A DNA stretch of 8,215 nt from Paracoccaceae bacterium (GCA_024644285.1 JAHELH010000101.1:1-8215), one strand, 5' to 3'. Counted from the stretch's first letter, positions 1-6,612 are shown. Program-made: numbers and translations. Notes: generated by a model from the letters alone, not told the origin.

Positions 1-201
1 CGCAGCCAGGCGCCGGGCATCTACACTTTCTGGGATTACCAGGCCGGCGCCTGGCAGCGCAACGACGGCATCCGCATCGACCATTTCCTGCTAACGCCGC
101 AATGCGCTGACCTGCTGGTCGATTGCCAGGTCGACGCCCATGTCCGTGACCGCGAGAAACCGTCCGACCACGTGCCGATCTGGGTGGAACTGGACGCCTG
201 A
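1..201 (+). CDS. xthA: Exodeoxyribonuclease III, C-terminal fragment
   Basis: This is the last 66 codons of a gene that begins before the window; the frame is open from base 1 to a TGA at 199-201. The fragment matches the C-terminal part of the ExoIII / AP endonuclease fold. It has the RID segment (fragment residues 25-27) and, near the end, EKPSDHVPIWVEL, whose SDH (55-57) carries the catalytic Asp-His pair of the family. ExoIII cleaves DNA 5' to abasic sites and removes nucleotides from 3' ends in cytoplasmic base-excision repair. Assignment to ExoIII rather than another endonuclease/exonuclease/phosphatase family member rests on this tail, which ends just after the SDH block as in E. coli XthA. 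It converges on the ABC exporter gene, whose stop lies 53 bp away. Confidence 0.9.
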   Translation, partial: RSQAPGIYTFWDYQAGAWQRNDGIRIDHFLLTPQCADLLVDCQVDAHVRDREKPSDHVPIWVELDA

Positions 202-253
202 ACAGGGGCTTGCGTCTCTCTCCTCAGGCAAGGCGGGTTCGAACCGTCCTGTC

Positions 254-2077
254 TCAGGCCGCCTCTTCCTCGGCCGCCTGCCGCTGCCACATCGCCGCAT
301 AGCGGCCGCCGCGCGCCAGAAGCTCCTCGTGGCGTCCCTCTTCGACGATCACGCCGTTTTCCAGCACGACGATCCGGTCCGCGTCCACCACCGTCGACAG
401 CCGGTGCGCGATGGTGATGACGGTCCGCCCGCGCCCCATGGCGCGCAGCTCGTCCTGGATCTCGCGCTCGGTCTCGCTGTCAAGCGCGCTGGTCGCCTCG
501 TCCAGAAGCAGGATCGGCGGGTTTTTCAAGAGCGTCCGCGCGATGCCCACCCGCTGCTTTTCGCCGCCCGACAGCTTCAGCCCGCGCTCGCCCACTGTGG
601 TTTCGTAGCCCTGCGGCAGGTCCGCGATGAAGTCGTGGATCTTCGCTGCCCGCGCCGCCTCCTCGATCTCGGCGCGGCTGGCGTCGGGTCGGCCGTAGGC
701 GATGTTGTAGTAGATCGTGTCGTTGAACAGCACGGTATCCTGCGGCACCACCCCGATCTGCGCGTGCAGGCTGTCCTGGGTGACGTCGCGCACGTCCTGC
801 CCGTCGATGCGCAGCGCACCCGACACGACGTCGTAGAACCGGAACAGCAGCCGCCCGATGGTCGACTTGCCCGACCCCGACGGCCCGACGATGGCCACTG
901 TCTGTCCGGCGCCGACCCTAAGCGACACGCCCTTCAGGATCGGACGTTCCGGATCATACCCGAAGACCACGTCGTCCAGGTCAACCTCGCCGCCGTTCAC
1001 CTTCAGATCGCGGGCATTTTCGGCGTCGCTCACCTCTGGCGGCTGCTCCAGCAGGTTGAACATGTCGGCCATGTCGATCAGCGCCTGACGGATCTCGCGG
1101 TAAACGGTGCCGAGAAAGTTCAGCGGCATGGTGATCTGGATCATGTAGGCGTTGACCATGACGAAATCGCCAACGGTCAACGCGCCATTCTGCACGCCGA
1201 CCGCCGCCATCACCATGACAACGACCAGCCCGGCGGTGATCAGCAGCGACTGGCCGAAGTTCAGGAAGGCCAGCGAATAAGAGGTTTTCAGCGCCGCCGC
1301 CACGTAGCGTTCCATGGCGCCGTCATAGCGGTCGGCCTCGCGCCGCTCGGCGCCGAAATACTTCACCGTCTCGAAATTCAGCAGGCTGTCGATGGCCTTC
1401 TGGTTGGCGTCGGTGTCCTGGTCGTTCATTTCCTTGCGGATCTTCACCCGCCACTCGGTGACGGCGAAGGTGAACCAGATGTATAGGCCGATGGTCACGA
1501 CCACGACGGCCAGGTACCAGATATCGAAGACCACCGCGAGGACGACGCCGATCATCAAGAGTTCCAGGATCAACGGCCCGATCGAGAACAGCAGGAACCG
1601 CAGCAGGAATTCCACGCCCTTCACGCCGCGCTCGATGATGCGGGACAGACCGCCGGTCTTGCGGGTGATGTGATAGCGCATCGACAGCCGGTGGATGTGC
1701 TGGAACGTCTCCAGCGCCAGCTGCCGCAGCGCGCGCTGACCCACGCGGGCGAAGATCACGTCGCGCAATTGCTGGAAGCCCACGGTCATAAGCCGCGCCA
1801 TGCCATAGGCCACTGTCAGCCCGATGGCGCCCAGCGCAAGCCACATGCCCGGCTCGGCCTCGCCGGCCAGCGTGTCGACGGCGGCCTTGTAGAAGAACGG
1901 CGTGCCGACCGCGATCACCTTGGCCAAAAACAGCACCAGCAGCGCCAGCACGACCCGGCGCTTGACCCAGGGATGCGCCGCCGGCCAGAGATAGGGTGAG
2001 ACGCGCCGGATCGTGCGCCAGCCGCTGCGGCGCGCTTCGGCTCTCGCCGCCTGTGCCTCGATATCCGTCGTCGCCAT
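254..2077 (-). CDS. Atm1/ABCB7-type ABC exporter (fused permease and ATPase)
   Basis: A half-transporter of about 607 aa with an N-terminal six-helix membrane domain (about residues 40-330) and a C-terminal ATPase. Visible ATPase motifs (607-aa numbering) are Walker A GPSGSGKST 398-406, Q-loop Gln446, signature LSGGEKQ 502-508, Walker B ILLLDE 522-527 and switch His558. LLNFETVKYFGAE near 232-244 and PLNFLGTVYREIRQA near 318-332 are typical of the Atm1/HMT1 (ABCB6/7) family. Those proteins export glutathione-linked compounds linked to iron-sulfur biogenesis or heavy-metal tolerance from the cytoplasm; the substrate here is not readable. The protein should act as an inner-membrane homodimer. 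I chose the ATG at 2077, with GGGA six bases upstream. An in-frame GTG at 2104 would add nine residues. The gene lies 60 bp downstream of the LysM gene on the same strand and is probably cotranscribed with it. Confidence 0.9.
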   Translation of the reverse strand: MATTDIEAQAARAEARRSGWRTIRRVSPYLWPAAHPWVKRRVVLALLVLFLAKVIAVGTPFFYKAAVDTLAGEAEPGMWLALGAIGLTVAYGMARLMTVGFQQLRDVIFARVGQRALRQLALETFQHIHRLSMRYHITRKTGGLSRIIERGVKGVEFLLRFLLFSIGPLILELLMIGVVLAVVFDIWYLAVVVVTIGLYIWFTFAVTEWRVKIRKEMNDQDTDANQKAIDSLLNFETVKYFGAERREADRYDGAMERYVAAALKTSYSLAFLNFGQSLLITAGLVVVMVMAAVGVQNGALTVGDFVMVNAYMIQITMPLNFLGTVYREIRQALIDMADMFNLLEQPPEVSDAENARDLKVNGGEVDLDDVVFGYDPERPILKGVSLRVGAGQTVAIVGPSGSGKSTIGRLLFRFYDVVSGALRIDGQDVRDVTQDSLHAQIGVVPQDTVLFNDTIYYNIAYGRPDASRAEIEEAARAAKIHDFIADLPQGYETTVGERGLKLSGGEKQRVGIARTLLKNPPILLLDEATSALDSETEREIQDELRAMGRGRTVITIAHRLSTVVDADRIVVLENGVIVEEGRHEELLARGGRYAAMWQRQAAEEEAA

Positions 2078-2137
2078 GGATTGTCCCGACCGGTCCGAGG
2101 TCACACCTAGGCGCGCACGTCCGGGATTGCCAGAGGC

Positions 2138-3784
2138 CTACTGTACCGGGATCGAGAACACCTGTCCGGGATAGATCAGGTCGGGGTCGCGGATCCGGTC
2201 CCGGTTTGCCTCGAACACGCGGACGTAGAGGATGCCCCGTCCGTAGCGTTCGGTGGCGATGCCCCACAGCGTGTTGCCGGGCTGCACGGTGACCAGGCCG
2301 ACCGGCGGCCGGGGCGTGTCCGGATCGTTCTGCTCGGGCGCCAGCATCGCCAGGGCCTCGGGTTCCTCGCGCTTGAACGGCGTCTCGATGCGCGAGATCA
2401 CGACGCCCGCATCGTCGACCTCGTCGACGCGCAAAGTGTAGACCCCGGTGTCGACTTGCGGCAGCGGCGTGCGCCATTGGCCGTCGGGGGCGATGCGCGT
2501 GGTCTTCACCGGCTTGTTGTCGAGGTAGACACGCACGTAACCCTTTGCCGCCCCGCGTCCGCCCAACGACACCTCGCCCTCGGGATCGTAGGTGATGGTG
2601 TCGATCACGACGGTCTGCACCGCATCCGGGTTGGAATCCTGCAAGACTCGCAGCCCGCTATCGTCGGCCAGCAGAACTCGTGGCGCGGCGCTCTCCCCAA
2701 GCGCGGCGGTTGCTGGTTCCGGCGTTACAGGTTCCGGGGCCGGCGCGTCGGCGGACCGGTCTTCCGCGACCGCCGCCGGTTCCGCGGGCGTGCCGCCTTC
2801 CGGCGCCGCCGCAACCGTCGGCTCTGCGGCAGAGGCGGTATCAGCATCCGATCCGGCAGCCGGGCCGCTCGCTGTCACGGGCTCTTCCGCCGCGCGCTCG
2901 GGGCTCGCCGGTGTCGGGGTCGGGGTGTCGGTCTCCAGCGCCGCGACGACATCCTGTGCCGGAGCGTCCGAGGCCCCGGACGCAAGGTCCGTCCCGGTCT
3001 CGGCATTCCCTGTCGTCGCGGCGACGGGCCCTGCCCCTACGGCTCCCGCATCGGTCTCTGCCGCCGCCAAGGCCGTTTTGGACGCACCGCTTTCCGGCTT
3101 TGCCTCTGCCGCAAGGGTCTTCGGCGAGGGCGCCAGCACCACCGTCTCCGCCGAGCGCACCGGTTCCGCGCCGTCGGGCGAGACGCTCAGCGCGACGGTC
3201 CGGGGCCGGCCGGACAGCGGCACGGTGAACAGCGCGACGAAGCCGCCGGCCGCATCCGCCGTTGCGCGGCCGACCTCGCTGTCGTCGAGCAGGATAGAGA
3301 CCAGCGCGCCCGGCGCCGCGCGTCCGGCGACCACCGCATTGCCCTCGGCATCGATGCGGACGACGTCAAACCGTGGCGGTTGCGTGTCCGGGTCGCTCTC
3401 GGGTGCCGCTTCGGCGGCAGACTGCGGGTCGGGGTCCGCCCCGGTCGCAGGCGTCGCAGCCGGCTCAGGATCGGCCTCTGCCGTCTCGGGCGGGGCGACA
3501 GGCGCGGCGGTTTCCGCTGAAACGGACGCAGCTTCCGTGGACTCTGCCGGAAGCGCCGCGACTTCCGTCTCCGGACCCGGAGTGTCCGATGGATCGGCGG
3601 CACCCTCCGGTTTCGCCGCCGCGGGTTCAGGCGCGACGGTGGCGTCCGGCCCGACCGCGGTGGCCATCGGCGCATCGGTTCGCATCGCCTGATAGCCGAA
3701 ATATCCCGCCAGGGCGGCGACGGCGGCAAAGGCGATGGCGCCCAGGGCAATCCTGCCAGGCCGGCGAGCAGACGAGTCCGCCAT
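2138..3784 (-). CDS. Membrane-anchored LysM-domain protein with Ig-like segments and a long acidic linker
   Basis: A 548-aa protein. Residues 1-11 are basic, residues 12-31 form one hydrophobic membrane anchor, and the rest should be periplasmic. Residues about 35-137 and 218-368 are low-complexity and rich in Ala, Pro, Glu, Asp and Thr. Between and after them lie two beta-rich Ig-like stretches, about 138-217 and 369-471. A single LysM domain closes the protein (498-547, starting VTVQPGNTLWGIA and ending YPGQVFSIPV). LysM binds the glycan of peptidoglycan, so the likely role is an envelope spacer or scaffold between the inner membrane and the wall. No hydrolase domain is visible. The start is the ATG at 3784, preceded by AAGGGG seven bases upstream on the coding strand. 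It is divergent from the LOG gene and heads a probable two-gene unit with the ABC exporter. Confidence 0.88.
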   Translation of the reverse strand: MADSSARRPGRIALGAIAFAAVAALAGYFGYQAMRTDAPMATAVGPDATVAPEPAAAKPEGAADPSDTPGPETEVAALPAESTEAASVSAETAAPVAPPETAEADPEPAATPATGADPDPQSAAEAAPESDPDTQPPRFDVVRIDAEGNAVVAGRAAPGALVSILLDDSEVGRATADAAGGFVALFTVPLSGRPRTVALSVSPDGAEPVRSAETVVLAPSPKTLAAEAKPESGASKTALAAAETDAGAVGAGPVAATTGNAETGTDLASGASDAPAQDVVAALETDTPTPTPASPERAAEEPVTASGPAAGSDADTASAAEPTVAAAPEGGTPAEPAAVAEDRSADAPAPEPVTPEPATAALGESAAPRVLLADDSGLRVLQDSNPDAVQTVVIDTITYDPEGEVSLGGRGAAKGYVRVYLDNKPVKTTRIAPDGQWRTPLPQVDTGVYTLRVDEVDDAGVVISRIETPFKREEPEALAMLAPEQNDPDTPRPPVGLVTVQPGNTLWGIATERYGRGILYVRVFEANRDRIRDPDLIYPGQVFSIPVQ

Positions 3785-3820
3785 GTTTCCCCTTCATTCG
3801 CCCAGGTCCCCAATGGGCGG

Positions 3821-3849
3821 TTGAGCAACCATATCAACAGGGCTATCAG
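3821..3849 (+). promoter_or_regulatory. Candidate sigma70 promoter of the LOG-family gene
   Basis: TTGAGC (3821-3826), a 17-bp spacer and TATCAG (3844-3849) each match the -35 and -10 consensus at 4 of 6 positions. The LOG start codon is at 3881, giving a short leader of roughly 25 bases. The element overlaps the opposite-strand promoter at 3828-3856, so polymerase could not occupy both at once. Confidence 0.4.
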
Positions 3850-3856
3850 GGGTCAA
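3828..3856 (-). promoter_or_regulatory. Candidate sigma70 promoter of the LysM gene
   Basis: Reading leftward, TTGACC (3851-3856) is a 5/6 match to the -35 consensus. It is followed after exactly 17 bp by TATGGT (3828-3833), a 4/6 match to -10. The LysM start codon lies about 44 bp further on. This is a consensus match by eye only. Confidence 0.45.
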
Positions 3857-3867
3857 AACCCATAGCC
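3841..3867. repeat. Bulged inverted repeat in the divergent promoter region
   Basis: GGCTAT (3841-3846) pairs with ATAGCC (3862-3867), and inside it GGGT (3850-3853) pairs with ACCC (3858-3861) around a CAAA loop. The only interruption is a three-base CAG bulge at 3847-3849. The repeat covers the -10 of the rightward candidate promoter and the -35 of the leftward one, so it could be an operator. It has no T-tract and is not placed as a terminator. Confidence 0.45.
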
Positions 3868-3880
3868 TTAAAGGGCAGTC

Positions 3881-4438
3881 ATGCCAACGTCTCCCCGCTC
3901 GATCTGTGTCTTTTGCGGCTCACGGCCCGGCGCCGATCCGGCCTATGCCGAGGCAGCCACCGCGCTGGGAGCCGCGCTGGCCGCCGAGGGCTGGCGGCTG
4001 GTCTACGGCGCGGGCGATATCGGCCTGATGGGCGCCGTGGCGCAATCGGCGCAGGCGGCGGGCGGCGAGACCTTCGGCGTGATCCCGATCCACCTGATGC
4101 AGCGCGAGATGGGAAAACGCGACGTCAGCCGGTTCATCGTCACCGAGAACATGCACGAGCGGAAAAAGGTCATGTACATGAATTCCGACGCCATCGCCGT
4201 TCTGCCCGGCGGCGCGGGATCGCTCGACGAGTTCTTCGAGGTGCTGACCTGGCGCCAGCTCGGCCTGCACCGCAAACCGATTTATCTTCTGAATATCAAT
4301 GGTTACTGGGACAAGCTTATTGCACTTCTTGACCACGTGATCGCCGACGGTTTCGCCGACGCGTCCCTGCGCGGGTTCGTCGGCACTGCTGCCGGCGTCC
4401 CGGCAATGATCGAGGCGCTGCGCCGCGACATCGCCTGA
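3881..4438 (+). CDS. LOG-family (TIGR00730) nucleoside 5'-monophosphate phosphoribohydrolase
   Basis: A 185-aa Rossmann-fold protein, the usual length for the family. Diagnostic motifs are VYGAGDIGLMG (41-51), MHERK (91-95) and PGGAGSLDE (109-117); the last is the family PGGxGTxxE signature with Ser in place of Thr and the key Glu at 117. In the first motif the second Gly of the common VYGGG is Ala44. Characterised LOG proteins hydrolyse the N-glycosidic bond of (cytokinin) nucleoside monophosphates, releasing a base and ribose 5-phosphate. In bacteria without cytokinin signalling this is read as nucleotide salvage or clean-up, and the true substrate cannot be told from sequence. The protein is cytoplasmic with no signal peptide. 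The ATG at 3881 follows AAGGG after six bases. It is a single-gene unit, divergent from the LysM gene and convergent with the LysR gene. Confidence 0.9.
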   Translation: MPTSPRSICVFCGSRPGADPAYAEAATALGAALAAEGWRLVYGAGDIGLMGAVAQSAQAAGGETFGVIPIHLMQREMGKRDVSRFIVTENMHERKKVMYMNSDAIAVLPGGAGSLDEFFEVLTWRQLGLHRKPIYLLNINGYWDKLIALLDHVIADGFADASLRGFVGTAAGVPAMIEALRRDIA

Positions 4439-4444
4439 GGCTGC

Positions 4445-4461
4445 GGGCCGTCAGCCGGCCC
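4445..4461. terminator. Candidate bidirectional hairpin between convergent LOG and LysR genes
   Basis: GGGCCG (4445-4450) and CGGCCC (4456-4461) form a six-base-pair GC-only stem around a five-base loop, beginning seven bases after the LOG stop. It overlaps the LysR stop codon at 4451-4453. There is no T-run on either side, and an alternative pairing of GGCTG with CAGCC competes with it. Confidence 0.35.
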
Positions 4462-5374
4462 CCAGAGTGTCGACCACGCCGACCTCGCTGATTCCGGTCA
4501 GCTCGGCGATCACCGCGCCGGTATCGGCGTTGATCTCGGACGTGACCGGCGCCAGCGTCGCCTGCGCCAGATCGCGGATTTCGGGGTCGAGGTCGTCGCG
4601 CCATATCGACCAGACCGGATAGGGAAAGGTCGGCGCGTCCGGCACCAGGTGCAATTCGCCCCGGTCGAGATGGCGCTTGATGTAGCGCGCCGGCAGATAG
4701 GCGGCGGCGCGGCGGCGGACGACGTAATCCGCGGCCATCGCCCCCAGCGACAGCGTCAGCCCGGGATTCGTCAGGTCCGGCAGTTCCAGGGCATGGGCAT
4801 GGACGAATTCCGGCCCCCAGTCGACGAACACGTAATGCGCGGCGATGTCGGCCAGCCCGGCCTCCCACGAGGCCGCCAGCACCAGTTCTTCCTCCAGCAC
4901 CTTCTGGGCAGACAACCCGGGCCGCAGCTGCGGCGTGTAAAGCAGCCCGACCTGGACGACGCCCTCGATCAGCAGCCGGGTGATGCGGTCCGGCATGCCC
5001 AGTTCGGCTCGGACGTTCAGCGTCGGCATCTCGTCTTGCATCCGGTCGATCCACCGGAACCCCAGACGCGGCCACAGCGAATACTGCGCGCCGAGGCTCA
5101 GCGACTTGGTATATCCCGCCGGCACGCCGATCTGCTGGCGGGCCTCCTCCCAGATCTTGATCAGCGACAGCGCATAGCGCTCGAACTCGCGGCCCGCCGA
5201 TGTCAGTTCGGCCCCGGCCCGCGACCGCACGAACAGCGCCTTTCCCAAAGAGTCCTCCAGCCGTTGCACCCGCAGGCTGACCGCGGACTGGGTGACGAAC
5301 AGCCGGTCGCTGGCGTTGACGAATGATCCGGTCGCGGCGACTTCCAGGAAGGTGCGAATAAGGACGATGTCCAT
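4451..5374 (-). CDS. LysR-type transcriptional regulator
   Basis: A 307-aa protein of typical LTTR length. The N-terminal winged helix-turn-helix covers about residues 1-60, with the classic landmarks TFLEVAATGSF (8-18), TQSAVS (28-33), RLED (38-41), LFVR (47-50) and LTSAG (57-61). The rest, from about residue 85, is the effector-binding domain, with no recognisable ligand signature. LTTRs act as cytoplasmic tetramers and often regulate a divergent neighbour; here that is a small lipoprotein gene 192 bp away, but no further pathway gene is adjacent. I chose the ATG at 5374. The same frame can start two codons earlier at a TTG (5380). Neither has a strong Shine-Dalgarno sequence, which may mean weak translation. 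Confidence 0.9.
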   Translation of the reverse strand: MDIVLIRTFLEVAATGSFVNASDRLFVTQSAVSLRVQRLEDSLGKALFVRSRAGAELTSAGREFERYALSLIKIWEEARQQIGVPAGYTKSLSLGAQYSLWPRLGFRWIDRMQDEMPTLNVRAELGMPDRITRLLIEGVVQVGLLYTPQLRPGLSAQKVLEEELVLAASWEAGLADIAAHYVFVDWGPEFVHAHALELPDLTNPGLTLSLGAMAADYVVRRRAAAYLPARYIKRHLDRGELHLVPDAPTFPYPVWSIWRDDLDPEIRDLAQATLAPVTSEINADTGAVIAELTGISEVGVVDTLGAG

Positions 5375-5382
5375 GGGCAATC

Positions 5383-5429
5383 CATAAAGAATATTTGTTT
5401 CAACTATGTTTTCTATTCGTTTTTCTCAG
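5383..5429. promoter_or_regulatory. AT-rich divergent control region with phased T-tracts
   Basis: This stretch is strikingly AT-rich against a GC-rich background and sits just upstream of the LysR start. GTTT occurs at 5397, 5408 and 5419, each exactly 11 bp from the next and each preceded by a TAT-containing stretch. One helical turn of spacing suggests intrinsic curvature or a series of protein sites on one DNA face. A weak leftward -10-like CATAGT (+ strand ACTATG, 5403-5408) is present with no good -35. It is a plausible place for LysR binding, but no clear T-N11-A palindrome stands out. Confidence 0.35.
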
Positions 5430-5487
5430 AAGAAGGAAGCCGATATTCCGACCGGAGTGAAGGCGAATCGTTTCCACTGAACCAACA

Positions 5488-5518
5488 GGCCCGTGCGGCG
5501 ATCCCCCGCCAGCGGGCC
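5488..5518 (+). other. Two-part hairpin in the presumed leader of the lipoprotein gene
   Basis: GGCCCG (5488-5493) pairs with CGGGCC (5513-5518). Inside, GGCG (5497-5500) pairs with CGCC (5507-5510) around an ATCCCC loop, with a 3x2 internal loop between the stems. It lies 48 bases upstream of the lipoprotein start codon. It could stabilise the mRNA, attenuate transcription, or belong to a small RNA. The pairing is visible but the function is not, and no T-tract follows. Confidence 0.35.
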
Positions 5519-5566
5519 GCGATACGCCTCCACGCATCGAAACCTACTGCCAGAGGAGAGAGAACG

Positions 5567-5770
5567 ATGTTGAAGATTGTCACGCGCAAAGCCGCGGCCG
5601 CTACCCTGCTCACCGCCGCGCTCGCGCTGTCGGCCTGCTCCACCGAGCAGGTGATCGACAACTCGGCGGGCGCCGCTGCAGGGGCCACCAAGGTCGTCGC
5701 CAAAGGCGTCGTCGGCGCCGGCAAGCTGGCCTACAAGGGCGGCAAGAGCCTGATTGCCAGCGATGAATGA
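5567..5770 (+). CDS. Small lipoprotein of unknown function
   Basis: A 67-aa protein with a textbook lipoprotein signal peptide. It has basic residues at 3, 7 and 8, a hydrophobic Ala/Leu core and the lipobox LSAC with the acylated Cys at 24. The residue after the Cys is Ser, not Asp, which under the usual Lol rule predicts the outer membrane. The mature part is only 44 residues, rich in Gly, Ala, Val and Lys (AGATKVVAKGVVGAGKLAYK), and resembles a Gly-zipper-like amphipathic or membrane-inserting segment. The start is supported by AGAGGAGAG ending six bases before the ATG. It is preceded by the structured leader and divergent from the LysR gene, which is its most obvious candidate regulator. 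I recognise no characterised family. Confidence 0.8.
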   Translation: MLKIVTRKAAAATLLTAALALSACSTEQVIDNSAGAAAGATKVVAKGVVGAGKLAYKGGKSLIASDE

Positions 5771-5819
5771 TCGCGGCGGCGCCGCCGTTCGACGGGCACA
5801 GCACTGCCCCATGGATCAA

Positions 5820-5850
5820 GGCGCCCGCCGGGGATGTCCTGGCGGGCGCC
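5820..5850. terminator. Strong bidirectional hairpin terminator
   Basis: GGCGCCCGCC (5820-5829) and GGCGGGCGCC (5841-5850) are perfect reverse complements around an 11-base loop. The stem can extend inward by four pairs, including two G-U pairs. It lies in the 96-bp gap between the convergent lipoprotein gene (ending 5770) and the host-attachment gene (ending 5867). No clear U-tract follows on either strand, which is common in high-GC genomes. Confidence 0.65.
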
Positions 5851-5866
5851 GCGCATTCGGGAGATC

Positions 5867-6340
5867 CTAGATCGTCGGCTCGCGCTTCTCGGGCTCCAGC
5901 TCGCGCAAAAGCAGCTTTTCGATCTTCGTCAAGGGATGCCCGGTAAGGTTCTTGGCGACCTCGCCGACCACCTTGTCGGTCACCTCCTGGTGCAGATGCG
6001 GCCGCATCGCGCCCAGCGTATCCGGCGCCGCCACCAGCACGATGCGGTCGAAATCGCCGCGATGCGCCATCCTGTAAAGCCGCTCTGCCAGGTCCTCGGC
6101 GAACCGCTCCTTGGCCAGCTCGTGCCAGTCGGTGTCATCCAGCGCCGAGCGCTGGTTCTGGCCGGTATCCGGCATGCGCCCCGGACGGTTTGCGGACTGC
6201 TCTCTGTCGGACGGATTGTCCTGTTCGTCCTTGCGCACGACCTCCAGATGCGGGTTCTCCGCGTCCGTCAGGTTTCGCGTGAACAGGGCCTTCTCGCTGT
6301 CGGCAATCAGCACCCAGGTGCCCTCGGTCAGAACCGCCAT
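5867..6340 (-). CDS. Host-attachment family protein (baeRF / eRF1-like)
   Basis: A 157-aa soluble protein with no signal peptide or membrane segment. It opens with TWVLIADSEKALF (8-20), has a hydrophilic variable middle (about 35-65) and a conserved C-terminal half with RIVLVAAPDTLGAMRPHL, then a helical tail. This pattern fits the 'protein required for attachment to host cells' family (Host_attach, PF10116), later related to bacterial release-factor-like (baeRF) domains. The attachment name comes from plant-associated bacteria and says little about function here. The ATG at 6340 is one base after the stop of the upstream 78-aa gene, and a GAGGGGG stretch inside that gene serves as ribosome site. 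The two are therefore almost certainly cotranscribed and translationally coupled. The candidate EcfG promoter at 6613-6637 would make it a general-stress gene. Confidence 0.78.
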   Translation of the reverse strand: MAVLTEGTWVLIADSEKALFTRNLTDAENPHLEVVRKDEQDNPSDREQSANRPGRMPDTGQNQRSALDDTDWHELAKERFAEDLAERLYRMAHRGDFDRIVLVAAPDTLGAMRPHLHQEVTDKVVGEVAKNLTGHPLTKIEKLLLRELEPEKREPTI

Positions 6341-6341
6341 G

Positions 6342-6578
6342 TCAGACGCCCCCCTCGTTGGTGTTCTCGTCCAGTCCCTCGTGCCGCTTGTCGGTCCCCT
6401 TCACGCGGGTGGCGCCCGCCGGTCGCACCGTGGCGCGCTTCACCTGGTCGCGGCTGCCGACCTTGCGGACCAGATTGCCACCCGAGGCGCCCTGCTGATC
6501 GGGGGTCTCGGGGCCGTCGACCCCGAAGATCTCCTTGGTTTCCTGCTTGCCGTCGTTCGATCGTTTCCGCTCGGCCAT
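6342..6578 (-). CDS. Small hydrophilic protein of unknown function, probably stress-induced
   Basis: A 78-aa protein, strongly hydrophilic and rich in Lys, Arg, Gly, Asp, Glu and Thr, with no cysteine, no signal peptide and little predicted secondary structure. Visible segments include MAERKRSND at the start, EIFGVDGPETPDQQ (28-41 approx.) and RPAGATRVKG in the second half. I chose the ATG at 6578 because AAGGAGAA sits five bases upstream. A frame extension to 6614 would begin on top of the candidate -10 element and lacks a ribosome site. The stop is one base before the host-attachment start. Such short, probably disordered proteins recur in alphaproteobacterial general-stress regulons, which agrees with the promoter found here. 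I do not assign a molecular function. Confidence 0.75.
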   Translation of the reverse strand: MAERKRSNDGKQETKEIFGVDGPETPDQQGASGGNLVRKVGSRDQVKRATVRPAGATRVKGTDKRHEGLDENTNEGGV

Positions 6579-6612
6579 CGGGTTCTCCTTGGATTTCGAT
6601 GCTTGCAGGCTC

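Noticed and set aside
232..249. GGTTCGAACC, which looks like a tRNA T-arm and also a palindrome.
   Set aside because: No acceptor, D-arm or anticodon stem surrounds it and the space between genes is only 52 bp. As a terminator its stem is short and interrupted, so I did not annotate it.
140..1486. A long open frame of 448 codons on the + strand opposite the ABC exporter gene.
   Set aside because: It is antisense to a gene with every ABC motif in order, its translation is Arg/His/Ala-rich with no domain, and such long shadows are common in GC-rich DNA.
2456..3692. Two long + strand frames (354 and 366 codons) opposite the LysM gene.
   Set aside because: They are mirror images of the Ala/Pro/Glu-rich linker codons, giving Arg-rich or Ser/Ala-rich low-complexity products without domains or ribosome sites.
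4649..5326. A + strand frame of 225 codons opposite the LysR gene.
   Set aside because: The minus-strand product has an intact LysR helix-turn-helix; the antisense product has no recognisable feature.
5774..5787. A perfect 14-bp palindrome CGGCGGCGCCGCCG just after the lipoprotein stop.
   Set aside because: It has no loop, so only a short stem can form, and simple GGC repeats give such palindromes by chance here. The hairpin at 5820-5850 is the better terminator.
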